Shown: positions 28,477 through 39,618 of the stretch, in pieces
How the letters are laid out: every line of letters begins with the position of its first letter
How positions within the stretch are numbered: position 1 is the first letter of the stretch
NCBI GenBank assembly: GCA_000333855.2
Contig: CM007343.1
Span: forward strand, 88,531 to 152,530
Reading direction: 5' to 3'
DNA from: Endotrypanum monterogeii
Lineage: Eukaryota; Euglenozoa; Kinetoplastea; Trypanosomatida; Trypanosomatidae
DNA length: 64,000 bases
Notes under the pieces: generated by a model
The model's database searches: none
What the model was told of the DNA's origin: nothing
Seen by the model: the letters and a program-made list of their open reading frames with translations, nothing else
Position numbers and translations under genes: made by a program

Positions 28477-29535
28477 ATGCCCTCTACAGCGCACGCATGG
28501 GCTGCCCCCGCCGCCAAAGCGAAGCTGGAGCCCTTCTCTTTTGAGCGCCGCGATGTTGGTCCGACCGATGTGGATATCAAGATTGCGTTCTGCGGGGTGT
28601 GCCACAGCGACGTCCACCAAGTCCGCGATGAGTGGGATGGCTCCATGTTCCCCATGGTGCCAGGCCATGAGATTGTGGGCCACGTGACGAAGGTAGGCTT
28701 GAATGTGACCAAGTACAAACCAGGTGATGCGGTGGGTGTGGGCTGCATGGTGGACTCCTGTAGGAAATGTCGCCAGTGCGAGCGCGGTCTGGAGCAGTAC
28801 TGCGTGAACGGCGCGTCCTTCACCTACAACTCCCTCGAGCAGGACAAGAAGACACCGACATATGGTGGATACTCCGACCACGTAGTGGTCAGCGAACACT
28901 TCGTCGTAAGAATTCCGGATAATCTCGATCTGTGCGCCGCGGCCCCGCTTCTCTGCGCTGGTGTCACAACCTACTCACCCCTGCGGTACTGGGGCGTAAC
29001 AAATGGCACCCGCGTCGGTGTGGTGGGTCTCGGCGGTCTGGGCCACATGGCCGTAAAGCTCGCGAAGGCGATGGGTGCGAAAGTAACAGTCTTCACGCGC
29101 TCCTCTAAGAAAACTGAGGAGGCGAAAAAACTGGGAGCTGAACATGTCGTGAACACCACCAGCGTCCAGGAGATGAAGTCGATTCATGGATCCCTGGACG
29201 TGATCATCGACACCGTCGGCACGAGCCACGATCTGCGCCCCTACATGGAGACGCTAGACGTTGACGGGAAGCTGGCTCTGGTAGGCATGCCTGAGAACGC
29301 GCATCCTCCTCTGGACCCCCGCCGTATCATCTTTTCCCGTCAGTGCGTCGGTGGGTCGAACATTGCCGGCATGCCTGAGACGCAGGAGCTGCTTGATTTC
29401 TGCAGTGAGCACAACATCACTGCAACAGTAGAGAAGATCGACATTGATTACATCAATGAAGCGTACGAACGTGTGGTGGCCAGTGATGTTCACTATCGTT
29501 TTGTGATTGACATGGCGTCGCTGAAAAAAGAGTAG
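28477..29535 (+). CDS. NADP-dependent zinc alcohol dehydrogenase (cinnamyl-ADH/YahK type)
   Basis: A 352-residue medium-chain dehydrogenase that interconverts aldehydes and alcohols with NADP(H). Catalytic zinc ligands fit Cys42 (GVCHSD), His64 with Glu65 (GHEIVG) and Cys160 (LLCAGVTTYS). The structural zinc loop is Cys95, Cys98, Cys101 and Cys109. The Rossmann fold shows GLGGLGH, and the following FTRSSKK, without the acidic residue of NAD enzymes, favours NADP. Length is standard for the family. The nearest relatives I know are bacterial YahK-like and plant cinnamyl-ADH enzymes, and the Leishmania gene has been discussed as a bacterial acquisition; the sequence alone cannot prove transfer. 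The ATG lies 28 bases after a good acceptor. Confidence 0.93.
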   Translation: MPSTAHAWAAPAAKAKLEPFSFERRDVGPTDVDIKIAFCGVCHSDVHQVRDEWDGSMFPMVPGHEIVGHVTKVGLNVTKYKPGDAVGVGCMVDSCRKCRQCERGLEQYCVNGASFTYNSLEQDKKTPTYGGYSDHVVVSEHFVVRIPDNLDLCAAAPLLCAGVTTYSPLRYWGVTNGTRVGVVGLGGLGHMAVKLAKAMGAKVTVFTRSSKKTEEAKKLGAEHVVNTTSVQEMKSIHGSLDVIIDTVGTSHDLRPYMETLDVDGKLALVGMPENAHPPLDPRRIIFSRQCVGGSNIAGMPETQELLDFCSEHNITATVEKIDIDYINEAYERVVASDVHYRFVIDMASLKKE

Positions 29536-30188
29536 GATTTATCACCGACCCAGCTGGGGAGACATTACCCTCCTCCCTCAGCTCACATCCTGTGCAGGAC
29601 TCACTCGGCGAAAGTCGTGCCCTCTACCTGTTGTTGGCGTCAGGTATGCAGGAGGCGAGCGGCCGCTCAAAGGTTTTCATTTAGTAACCGATAGAGATAC
29701 GTCTCACCGCCTGTCCTTGGGTCTTCACTTTGGTGCACAACACAACACGTTCAACACAGCTCGCTTCCGGAGTAAAAAAAAAAAAAAGAAGAGTGGCCAG
29801 AGTAGTGTGCAGTCGTCCAAAAATAAAAAAAATATATATATATATATATATATATGTTTGCCCACCTTTGTTGCGACCCGTGGGCCTCCCTCCCCTCACC
29901 ACCTCCAAACCCCCCTCCTCGTTTCTTCCTGGATGCTTCTCTGCCAACACGTCACGCCTTTGAAAAGTTGTGCATAAAGCGTCACTTCTTGACTGGCTCG
30001 AAGAGGGCGGTGAATATGGACTGGGAAAAACATGGAGGAGGGGGCCAAGTCGTAACAACAAACAACAGAGGGAACGTGAAGGAAGGCGGTCGACGTCGGG
30101 CTCCCCTCAAGACGTATATATATATATTTTTTTTTTTCTCCATCGGAGCAAAATGAGCTAACACTACAGGAGAACTTCTCTCTCTCTC

Positions 30189-30225
<37 letters not shown>

Positions 30226-30832
30226 TGGAGTGAGTTCGGCTCTTCCCTCCCCTTCCCAAAAGAGAAATCTTTTTAAAAGAAGAGAAGATTCCCCCTTTCC
30301 TTTTCACGAACATCTACGCCGCATATCTTCCGCACAAAGGAATCAAAGCTTTTTTTTTTTCTTCAAAGGTGGTGATGAGTGGAGGGAGAGGTGCACTATG
30401 AGTTTTGAAGCTCCTCATCATCACACATCCTTCACTCTCCCTCCCCCCCCCCTTCTGCACTAACATACAGAATGTTTTGATTCACATTCTTCCTCCTGCA
30501 TTCATCAAACGAACGATATACGTCGCCCTTCCCTTCCCTACACACACACGTACGCCCAATTTTTTTTTCTTATGGTAGAAACATTTTGTATTTGTAAATC
30601 TTAATGAAGGCGGTGGCTCGCATTGTGTTTGTACTTGATCCGAACAGGCATCGAATGTGTGGCTCATCCGTTATCACCTCCTTCGATTTATTTTTCCCCT
30701 ACTATCTCGTTCTTTTTTTTCCACTTCTGTGCTGTTCTCAGGGTGACGTGGCGCCCCATGCGCGCGCGCATCTCTGTGTCTGTGTGGTGCGTGTTTGACC
30801 TTTAATTATTGAAGGAAAGCCTTATCACTCCT

Positions 30833-30873
<41 letters not shown>

Positions 30874-32576
30874 ACATTTTTTTTTTATTATGATTATTGA
30901 CGCTTCTTCACGCGTATGCTCGTTACAGAAATGTGCTCGTTTTTTTTTTTCCATATAGGGCATCGGCTTCTAGACGCTTATGTGATGGAGAGATTCCTGA
31001 TACATCTATGAAGCACCGATATTTTCGTTTTTATTAGGGGACATCCATGTTTTTTTCTCCAAAGTTTCTTGTGCATCCCACACCTTGGAAATACCCTCCG
31101 AACTGGTCTCACCACCCCTCGACCAACATCCCACTATTTATTTTTATGTGCGGGGGAGGGAATGGAAGTGAGGGGAAAAGAGGGTGACGGTGGTGCTGAG
31201 GTTGACATTCATCTTTAATGTTTTTTTTTTCCGGCTAGGTTAAATTTTTCTATTTCTATCTCCGTTTTACCCATGCGTTGTGTGTCTTCCAGCATGCCAC
31301 ACACTTTCTTTCTTCCTCCTCCCTCTCACCCCCCCCCTTACCCTCCCTCATTTTCATTTCTGAGAAACGGCAAAAGTCGGTGGGAAAGGAGACCGGAGGG
31401 AAGACGCAGCGAATAAAATCCATAGGGATTAAGTGTTCGTTCTTTTTTTCTTTTTTTTCCTGTTTAAACCCATTCCGTTTACTTGATCTCGTGTGTAGGT
31501 ACGCGCGATGTTGCCCGTCTCCTGCTCGGTGGCCCACCCCCTGTTTCATTTGGTATCGTGTCGAGGCCAAAAAGATGTTGGCAAATGATATCGTCGATGT
31601 CTATATGGAGAACCCCTCGCCCCCCCCCCTTCTGGTCGTCGCCTTTTCCGTGTCCCTCATGAAGCCCTGTGCATTGTTCTCTGAAAACAGTGCACTAGAA
31701 TCATGCGCAGACGAAAGAGCTTGCACAAAGAAGCAAAGCGGCTGCGTACACGAGAGCTGTGTGAGTAGGGTAGGGAGGGGGGGCACAGAAGAGCAAAAGA
31801 CGACAGGGTAAAAAAAAAAAAAACGAAACGAAGCGAATTGCGGGGGAGGTACAACAGCGACAACCAAGAAATGGAATCATAAAGCGGGGCGTCCTACAAA
31901 AGAAATCGACACACAAAATCAAACCAACAGAAAAGGGAACGAGGCACGGCAGACGGGACTCAAATAAAAAAAAAAGAGACGGGGGCTGGATGTCGGAGTG
32001 GCCTGTAAAGGTATCCACACCTCTGGAGATCTCAGCAATACGTGAATGAGCAACATATTTTTCGCAAGTCAAGTCCGCACTCCATATCAAAAATCTGAGA
32101 GGGCGGGAAGGGGGAGGCATGGAGCACGGAACCTTTTGCCTCTCTCAATCCCCGTTCTCTTCCACCTGGATGCTGATCGCTTCGCACGGAAGATGGTGCA
32201 ACTACATGGTTGTGCAAAGGCGTGACTTACACGGCCTGCTTGTGTGTGTGCGCGCGTACCCCTCTTCTGCACTTGTCCCACCGTGACGGAGAGAACAGGG
32301 GGATTTTTTTTTTTTTTTGCGGGGGCGTTCCTGCAATGGTGGCAGTGCATCTCCTCTCAAGTGTTCAAGGCACTTCTGCATGCGTTAGCACCCTGACGTG
32401 TACTCATGTCTGTATGTCCGAGCCGCTCTCTTTCTCCTCCCTTTCTTTCCACGCACCCTCTTTTATATCCCACCCCTTTTTTTTTACTATTATAACTGTC
32501 TATGATGCATCGTCTTTCCCCTTTTCCCGCGATTCTCACCGTCGCCCACACCGATCGACGCTTTGACGTCTTTATA

Positions 32577-32579
<3 letters not shown>

Positions 32580-32621
<42 letters not shown>
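32580..32621. repeat. (TA)n microsatellite
   Basis: An uninterrupted TA run of about 42 bases in the gene-poor region; others lie at 7275-7307, 16746-16783, 30837-30870 and 48190-48222. Confidence 0.9.
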
Positions 32622-32623
<2 letters not shown>

Positions 32624-32871
32624 ATGCATTGTTGGGTATGATGGCTGCGGCTCCATTTGTTCTGTAGTCTTTCTTTCCACCGCTCACCACAACGGCAGTC
32701 TCGACGCATCGTTGTAGGTAACGCCCTCACAGCCCTCCCTCCAACCCCCTCTCAGCGTTGCAGTGTCCGTTGCCCGTCTAGACGCAGTCAGTGGTGGTCT
32801 AAAGGTAGGACAACTGACTGTCTCTGCCGTCCCTTGTGCCACCCTCATTCAATCCTTTTTTTTCTTGTGTA

Positions 32872-32873
32872 AG
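32872..32873 (+). promoter_or_regulatory. Probable spliced-leader acceptor for the small protein gene
   Basis: A CCTTTTTTTTCTTGTG tract ends in TAAG, 45 bases before the ATG at 32918. Confidence 0.5.
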
Positions 32874-32917
32874 CCACCACCAGCTCTCTCAGGGAGACAC
32901 CAGGAATCGCGGTTATA

Positions 32918-33274
32918 ATGCGTCGCTTCACATCTCACATGTTGGGCTTCGTGGCCGCGCCTGCGCTTGAGCAAGTCCGCCAGCTGCACTTCCCCATCTC
33001 GCCACCGCCGATTGAGATCGACTATCTCGACAGTGACCCGCTCGAGTTCGCGGTTCGCACAGAGGCACGTAAATGGGGCTTCGACGATCTGCAGTACATG
33101 CGTGAGCTCGCGTTTGTACGCATCAAGGAGAACCCGACGATCGGCGACTTCCGCAATATGACTCCGGAGGACCGCCGCGATCTCTTCTGGGGTAGCGACC
33201 GTCAAGACTTCTTCCGCCACCTCACCTTCAAGCTTACTGGTGAGCCCGAGCACCTGTATCACCGCGGCTGGTAG
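32918..33274 (+). CDS. Small, probably mitochondrial protein
   Basis: A 118-residue protein. The short N-terminus MRRFTSHMLGF is basic and hydroxylated without acidic residues, like the very short mitochondrial presequences of trypanosomatids. The rest is charged and aromatic (DPLEFAVRTEARKWGFDDLQYMREL; TPEDRRDLFWGSDRQDFFRHL) with no membrane span. Small soluble proteins of this style include respiratory-complex and ATP-synthase subunits in kinetoplastids, but I cannot name it. High GC at third positions and a good acceptor upstream support a real, well expressed gene. Confidence 0.78.
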   Translation: MRRFTSHMLGFVAAPALEQVRQLHFPISPPPIEIDYLDSDPLEFAVRTEARKWGFDDLQYMRELAFVRIKENPTIGDFRNMTPEDRRDLFWGSDRQDFFRHLTFKLTGEPEHLYHRGW

Positions 33275-34696
33275 GCAAGGAATTGTGTATTGCTTGGAGA
33301 TATGCTCTGAAAATTGTGAACCTCCAGGCTCCGCTGCACTCCACCAGCCCTCCGCCGCAGTCTGATACTCGGATAGAGTAAGCAGATAGGGGAAGAGAAG
33401 GGTGGACGAACTGGAGTGAAGCTCAGGTGTGAGTGTGTGTTTGTGTGGTTGCCTGTTTTTTTCTTTTTGGGGGGGGTTATCTCGTTTAGTACTTTGGCTT
33501 GCCTTCCTTTTTTTCTTTTTGCCCATCGACTTTCGCTGCGATACCCACTCCGACGCACACTCTCCCAGAGAAACCACCGAGACCCACTCTTTATTTTTCG
33601 TTTTTTTTTGCACGTAAACGAACAGGGAAAACGTCTCTCGGTCGGTCTGTGTGTGTGGGGGAGGGGGGGGGCGCTGCTGTGGTGCTTTCGTTCTGGGTCT
33701 CCCTCTACGCTGCCTCACGCGTAAAGTGAACACGGCGATCAACTAGAGCGGAGTTTTAAATGATACCATCAGCACCACTCGGCATCGTCCAGCGATCGCA
33801 CAGAGTTAGCAATGTGAGGAAGGCTTGTAGTGTAGGAATCATGAATCTGTGTAGATGCCGCGTACGAGTGTCAGTACCTGCATAGTTTTTTTTTTCCCTC
33901 GTCGGTGTTTTTTTTCCGTTGCTGTGAGCTGTGTGTGCGCGTGTATGTCTGTATGCCTGTCGAGAGTTACACCAGCACAAACAGAGAGCAGCTCACAGAT
34001 CGATGCACTCATGTGCACATCAACGAAAACAAGCACTGTGCGGTGTGGTGTACTGTAGTGAACTGAATGTGTAAGAAGATCTCCAAGAAAATCCCACTGT
34101 AACTAGAAGGGGTGTGCTGGGTGGTGGTGTTGGCGAAGAAACGGCACACACATCTCGTTCTCTCTCTGTGTGTGTGTGTGTGTGTGTGCGCGCCTGTCTT
34201 TGTGTGGACGTGTGTTGTTGTGGGCAAACGTGACAGAGGCTGCCCATCTATGACAGTGGGGAAAGACGAAGGGAGGGCTTCTTACCTGAACCCCCCCTTT
34301 CTTCCCTCCCCTCCCCTCCCCCCTTCACTCTTCGACTGTTCAACGACAAAGGAATTTTTTTTCTCTTCGTGTCTTCTATCTTTTTTTTTTTTCACCCCTA
34401 CGGCGTTTGTTGTCCAAAACCGCTGGCCCCCCCCTCGCTCCCCAGCCCTCGCGCACTTTATGTTCGTGGCCTCTCAGACATTCGCACGTGCACCCACCTA
34501 TGCAAATGTCTGGCAGGCAACTTAGAGCGCGCGCGGGGGAAAGATTCATATGGCGTGAAACAACGGGTCTATGCGGGGTGAAGAAGGGTATATTCATTGC
34601 GAGTCTTTCTTGGGGCGTCTCGGAATGTTATGGGATCAGTTGACGACAACGAGAAAGAATGGTAGAGAAACATCGAGACTTCAAAACAAAAGCTCA

Positions 34697-34754
<58 letters not shown>

Positions 34755-35654
34755 GCTGCTCTTCTCTCCGTGTTCGGGTATCTGTGCACCTCGGAGGAAC
34801 AGATACTGAGAAAAAAAGCAGCACCTAAACTCTACGCATAGGAGAGACAGGGAAGGTGGAGGACACCATCCCGTTGTCACTTCACCTTCCCCCGCCCTAT
34901 CATTTCCTTCACACAATCCCTCTTCATTTCCTCCCCCTCACCTCCCACTTTTTTTTTTCCTCCTCTGGAATATTTCCTTTCACTTCCGTGACCTTCGGGA
35001 TCACACGCACATGCTCTCGCTCGATCCATCATCCGGTGCTGGGAGTTTCTCATTTGGAAATACATACACACATACATATATATATATATACCGAACGCGT
35101 ACATGGGGATGGAAATTTTCTAAAAAGAAATTGCTGCAGTCCTGACTGAAGCGCCACCCTCCCCCCCCCAAAAAAAAAAAATCCTTCTCATCCGCTACCC
35201 TTACGCAATATCCCCACTCTGCTCGACGAGACCCACACGCAGACACAAACAGCCAAAAAAAAAAGACGTTGGGCAGGTCACCAATTGAAAGAGAGGAAGA
35301 TAGAAAGGCGATCAAGGCACGTGTAAATCAATGGATTAGTCGAATACTGTACCCCTTCATTTTTTTTTACTTGTTGTGCGTCACCTCCAGGATTGTGTTT
35401 GCGTGCACTTCTCCAGGTAAAAGAATCGGCTTACCTCCCCCTCCCCTCCCCCCCCCTACATACACACACGCGCACACACACATTTTTTTCCTGTTTTTCT
35501 CACTACTAGTCTTTACTCACGGTGAAAGGCGCGTGTCAATAAATTGTGCAGCAGGCCTTCCGCTGTGCTCGCCTGTACCTCTCGTACTTCATCGCACACA
35601 CTCACTCCACTACATCCCGCTTTTCTACTGTGAAGTGTAGTAGTGCAAAAAAAA

Positions 35655-35685
<31 letters not shown>

Positions 35686-35862
35686 TCTCTCGTGTTCACT
35701 TCGCCGCCTATACCTTAAGTGCTCATAACTGTCCCCCGGCCACAGTAGCTGCTGCCGTCACGCCCCACGTCGCTCCCTCTTTCACACAATACGACCGCAC
35801 ATACACGCGTTCACACCGTTGCTCGATCATTTCTCTGAAGGTAAAGGAGACGGCCTCCTCAA
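33275..35862. other. Gene-poor region of 2.6 kb
   Basis: It holds T and G runs (33456-33477), GT repeats (34168-34188), a long (TG)n run (34699-34753), TA-rich runs (35073-35090, 35656-35685) and A runs. Frames here are low-complexity. A CT-rich leader with AG at 35839-35840 precedes the ABCG gene. Confidence 0.65.
34699..34753. repeat. (TG)n microsatellite
   Basis: An uninterrupted TG run of about 55 bases, among the longest dinucleotide repeats in the window; a similar, slightly interrupted run occurs at 52836-52900. Confidence 0.92.
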
Positions 35863-38800
35863 ATGAGTAAAATAATGATAGCACGTCCAGGCGTTTCGTG
35901 CGGTGGAATATCGCCAACGCACCCCTTCGTTTTCGCGCTCGCAGCCGTTGTCTTCCTTACCGTCTTCACGTCCACTACGCACGCATTGCGCGTGGATCCC
36001 GCAGCGGCAGGGTTAGGCATGGTGCAAAATAGCGAAAACCTGTTCAACTCCTTTGGTCAACAGACGGCGCCGACATCGTGCTTCAATGGCGGTATCCTCG
36101 AAGGTGACCACTGTATATGTCCCCTCTACTATACTTCAAGCGATTGTTCGCAGCGGCAATGCCCCAACTCTGTTGACGGCACCGGTCCGCACCGCGTGCG
36201 ACCTGTCAACGAAGAGAACAAGTTTTGTGATCACTGCGACACTAAACAGTTCAAGGGCCTCAGCTGTCAGCTGTGTCAGAGCCACAAGGCGTGTGAGCAG
36301 TACGCTGGAACGGCTGCCCAGTGCGACAATGGCATGGCCGCCCGCGGAGACAATAAGCAGCTTCAGTGCACCCTGAAGAACGACTTTTTTCTTGGTCTTA
36401 TGGGTGGCCACCGCAACATTAGCGCGGAAATTATGTTCAACTGCTCCACACCAGATCGCAGAAGCCTTTCGAAAAGTGATCAAGGAGTGTGCAACATGGC
36501 TATCTATCGCATAGAGCCCCAAGAAAGTTACGTGGACCCCTTTTTCCGATGTGACGCACGCGAGTGTTCCTTGAAGTACAGCCGCAAAGACACTTACCTC
36601 AGCGTCAACAACAACACGCTGCGGCAACGCTTTTTCCGATCCGCGCGCACCACTGGGCAAGTGGCGCTAACGCTCGAGTGCGCCTCGCTGGCACTTCTGG
36701 GGCTTTTCACATCGCTACTCGGACCTCATCGTACAAAGCTGCTTACCGTATCACTCGCCTCTACCATCACCGTAACGGTACTGGTGTACATCTCCTTGAT
36801 GATATTCAGTATGCAGCCCAGCTCGACGCCGGACCTGACTGTCGTGTATGAATGCCAGAAGACGCACTGCGCCTGCGCTGAGGACCCGCCGTCGCAGTAC
36901 GACCCGATTTGCTCCAAGACGAAGGAGCTGAACGATATCATTCTGCCGTCGATTCAAAATAGTATTCGCCTTCTTTGTGGGCACGACAGCGCAACCTGCG
37001 AACTGACGCTGACGGACCTCGCTCTGGTGTTTGAGGGAGACTGTCGTGCCTCTGAATGCGTCGACCTCGATCGCTTCCCGGATGGCTCGCCAGACGACAA
37101 CGGCGACAGCGGCGGTGCTGCCATGCTCGCCAAGCAGAATCTAGGTATCCTTCTCGTAATGCTGATGTTGCTCGTGGCGGGCGGGGTGGGCAGCCACTAC
37201 TACTACACGGACAAACTTTCCTACGAGCGGGGCAAGGAGTTCCTCGTCACCTTCCACGTGAACGCACCGCACGGCGACGAGGATGACGACGGCTACGATG
37301 AGGCTGACGGTCCAACTGTCGTTGATGAGAGCCACACACGTTTGAACGGCAGCGCTGGCCACACCACAAATAGCTTTATGGAGTCTGGGGCAGGCCGAAA
37401 CAATTACGACGCCAGTGCAAATGATCGCGTACCACTGCTCTTCAACTCGACACCGTTGCGTCCCGAACGTCGAGGTTTCGCTTCACACAGCAGTCGACGC
37501 TCCCTGAGCTCCGTTTCTGTACGTGCAAGTGTGTATGAGCACGCTCTCACCTTGACTCCGGAGGAGTGCACACGCATTGAGGGAGTGCGTCGACTCACCT
37601 CCGCACCGCTGGAGCTCCACGTCTCGGAATTGCAGTACACCCTAAAAGCGCCGCTGCTGGGTACTGCTGAGGAGGGCCTGCGGCGCAAGCTCCTCCACCG
37701 GATCAGCTTCACTGTGTATTCGGGGGATGTTCTTGCGGTCATGGGGTCCTCCGGTGCGGGCAAAACCACGCTACTGGACCTGCTTTCGGCCCGCGCCAAG
37801 TCGGGGACGGTTGGGGGGACGATTCTCCTGAACGGTACACAGATCACCACGACCGGCCCCCACGCGTCCCAGTACCGCAATATCATTGGCTATGTATCGC
37901 AGGAGGACACACTTCTGCCGTACCTTACTGTGGAGCAGACAATTATGTATGCTGCACGCCTGAAGCTGCCGAAGGCGTTCTCGCGCAACACTGTGCGCCG
38001 CATCGTAACACGCATCATTGAGACTCTGAAGCTGCAGCACTGTGCACAGACAATGATTGGCAGTGATACGACGCGCGGTATCAGCGGCGGGGAGAAGCGC
38101 CGCGTGTCCATCGCTGTGGAACTACTGGCGAATCCACGCATCCTATTCCTTGATGAGCCGACAAGCGGATTGGATACGGTGAGTGCAAAGCGTGTGGTGG
38201 AGGCAGTAGTAGAGCTGGCAAAAGACTCCACAATGCGTATGTATGCCAAACACTACTTTGCATTCCGCCCCATCGTCATCTTCAGCATCCATCAGCCCTC
38301 CCAGGAGATCTATGATCTTTTTGATAAGGTGCTACTCCTGTCGCGAGGGATAAGCATCTATTGCGGCCCCGCCGCCGTGGCCGCGTCCACTATGGAGGAG
38401 CGCGTCACCGCCGCCTTTGGTCACACGCGGGAGGTGCCTAGGAGTAGTTTGCACAACAACCAAGCGGAGTACATCATGAAGGTTGAGGAGATGCTGGACG
38501 ACGCCGTGCGTGCGGAGCTGCAGGAGGAAGACCTCCTCCAGAACACAAACGCAGCGAGAGCTCAGCGAGGAGGCGCCTCGGATTGTCAGTCTCCATCTGT
38601 TGTGATAAGCACACAGGTGCCACCGTGTCGCAGTCCCGAGTCGCCGCTGCCGCGCGCCCCGTCGCAGTCTGCTGGGATCATTGACCCTAGTGACGAAGAC
38701 CGACTGGTGAGCGGGGCTGACATCCTCAAGACCACATTTGGCTTCCGTATGTACTATGCAAATGTGTATGGACAGCTGCAGCTACTCGTTTCCCGCTCCA

Positions 38801-39618
38801 TCATGTGTTTAGTCGGATCCTTTCACCTGGTGATGTGCCACTCTGCGGTGGTAGCCTGCCTGGCGACGTTAATGTGTGTCCTCTACCGCGAACAAGCTCT
38901 TGATCTTCCAGGCTCGCTCAACCGCGCTGGATCAGTATCGTTTTTGTTGCTTGTAACATCCTTTGTGTCTCTGAGCTGCCTCGAACAGCTGATCCTCGAG
39001 CGGAAGCTCTTCAACGTCGAGCGGGAGAACGGCTTCTACACGACATGGCCGTATCTGATTTCAAAGATCGTTGTCGATATTATACCGCTCCGCGTTATCC
39101 CGGCCATGGTACTGGCCTCCGTTATTTACTTCCCCATGGGATTTCGTGTCGATGATGGACTGCACTTCTTTTATTTCATCCTCGTAATCGTGCTCTTCTC
39201 CATTGCGATCACGATGATGATTTTGTGCATTGGCATTGTCAGTGGATCTTTTGGTGCTGCCGCCCTGCTAAGCAGTGTCTTTATTCTCTGGAACTTCGTC
39301 TTCGGCGGAGCGTTGGTGCAGGCCGACACCATTCCGCCCTCGCTACGTATTTTCAAATCTCTCTCGCCTTTCTTCCTGGCCTTTGAGTCGCTCATGGTCA
39401 ACGAGCTCAACGGACAGCATTGTGTCTTTTCTCCAACAGACGAGACAGGCAAACAGTCCCCCGTGAGCATTCCGATCATGTGCGTGCAGTACCTAACAAA
39501 TATTGGGTTAAAAGCAGAGCGCTTCAATGCCGATGTGATGCAGCTAGCCGTCTACAGCCTCCTGTTTGTGGGCCTCGCTTGGATTTTGCTCTCCACCTGC
39601 TCGAAACTCGTTCGTTGA
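35863..39618 (+). CDS. ABCG-subfamily half transporter with Cys-rich ectodomain
   Basis: A 1251-residue ABCG transporter with the reversed layout of the family (nucleotide-binding domain before the membrane domain). A signal-like hydrophobic start (FALAAVVFLTVFTS) leads into a Cys-rich, EGF-like ectodomain (CFNGG ... CICPLYYTSSDCSQRQCPN, about 75-110) and further cysteines to 230. Two spans follow at about 265-305 and one at about 425-448. The NBD has Walker A GSSGAGKTT (628-636, Lys634), signature ISGGEKRR (from 740), Walker B ILFLDEP and the H-loop SIHQPS. Six C-terminal spans lie at about 980-1250. By position it should be the chromosome 23 ABCG protein of Leishmania, which I recall as LABCG5 of haem salvage; that name is not certain. 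ABCG half transporters act as dimers. Confidence 0.9.
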   Translation: MSKIMIARPGVSCGGISPTHPFVFALAAVVFLTVFTSTTHALRVDPAAAGLGMVQNSENLFNSFGQQTAPTSCFNGGILEGDHCICPLYYTSSDCSQRQCPNSVDGTGPHRVRPVNEENKFCDHCDTKQFKGLSCQLCQSHKACEQYAGTAAQCDNGMAARGDNKQLQCTLKNDFFLGLMGGHRNISAEIMFNCSTPDRRSLSKSDQGVCNMAIYRIEPQESYVDPFFRCDARECSLKYSRKDTYLSVNNNTLRQRFFRSARTTGQVALTLECASLALLGLFTSLLGPHRTKLLTVSLASTITVTVLVYISLMIFSMQPSSTPDLTVVYECQKTHCACAEDPPSQYDPICSKTKELNDIILPSIQNSIRLLCGHDSATCELTLTDLALVFEGDCRASECVDLDRFPDGSPDDNGDSGGAAMLAKQNLGILLVMLMLLVAGGVGSHYYYTDKLSYERGKEFLVTFHVNAPHGDEDDDGYDEADGPTVVDESHTRLNGSAGHTTNSFMESGAGRNNYDASANDRVPLLFNSTPLRPERRGFASHSSRRSLSSVSVRASVYEHALTLTPEECTRIEGVRRLTSAPLELHVSELQYTLKAPLLGTAEEGLRRKLLHRISFTVYSGDVLAVMGSSGAGKTTLLDLLSARAKSGTVGGTILLNGTQITTTGPHASQYRNIIGYVSQEDTLLPYLTVEQTIMYAARLKLPKAFSRNTVRRIVTRIIETLKLQHCAQTMIGSDTTRGISGGEKRRVSIAVELLANPRILFLDEPTSGLDTVSAKRVVEAVVELAKDSTMRMYAKHYFAFRPIVIFSIHQPSQEIYDLFDKVLLLSRGISIYCGPAAVAASTMEERVTAAFGHTREVPRSSLHNNQAEYIMKVEEMLDDAVRAELQEEDLLQNTNAARAQRGGASDCQSPSVVISTQVPPCRSPESPLPRAPSQSAGIIDPSDEDRLVSGADILKTTFGFRMYYANVYGQLQLLVSRSIMCLVGSFHLVMCHSAVVACLATLMCVLYREQALDLPGSLNRAGSVSFLLLVTSFVSLSCLEQLILERKLFNVERENGFYTTWPYLISKIVVDIIPLRVIPAMVLASVIYFPMGFRVDDGLHFFYFILVIVLFSIAITMMILCIGIVSGSFGAAALLSSVFILWNFVFGGALVQADTIPPSLRIFKSLSPFFLAFESLMVNELNGQHCVFSPTDETGKQSPVSIPIMCVQYLTNIGLKAERFNADVMQLAVYSLLFVGLAWILLSTCSKLVR

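Larger units (their letters stand above)
29536..32917. other. Gene-poor region of 3.4 kb
   Basis: No convincing gene. It holds A and T homopolymers, (TA)n runs (29832-29854, 30837-30870, 32580-32621), a (GT)n run (30191-30224) and many C/T-rich tracts. Frames of 100-180 codons here are low-complexity (Ser/Phe/Pro or Lys/Glu-rich). An acceptor AG precedes the next gene at 32872-32873. Confidence 0.65.

Noticed and set aside
31278..31811. Open frame of 177 codons in the 3.4-kb gene-poor region
   Set aside because: Low-complexity composition driven by C/T runs; no motif and no gene-like codon use.
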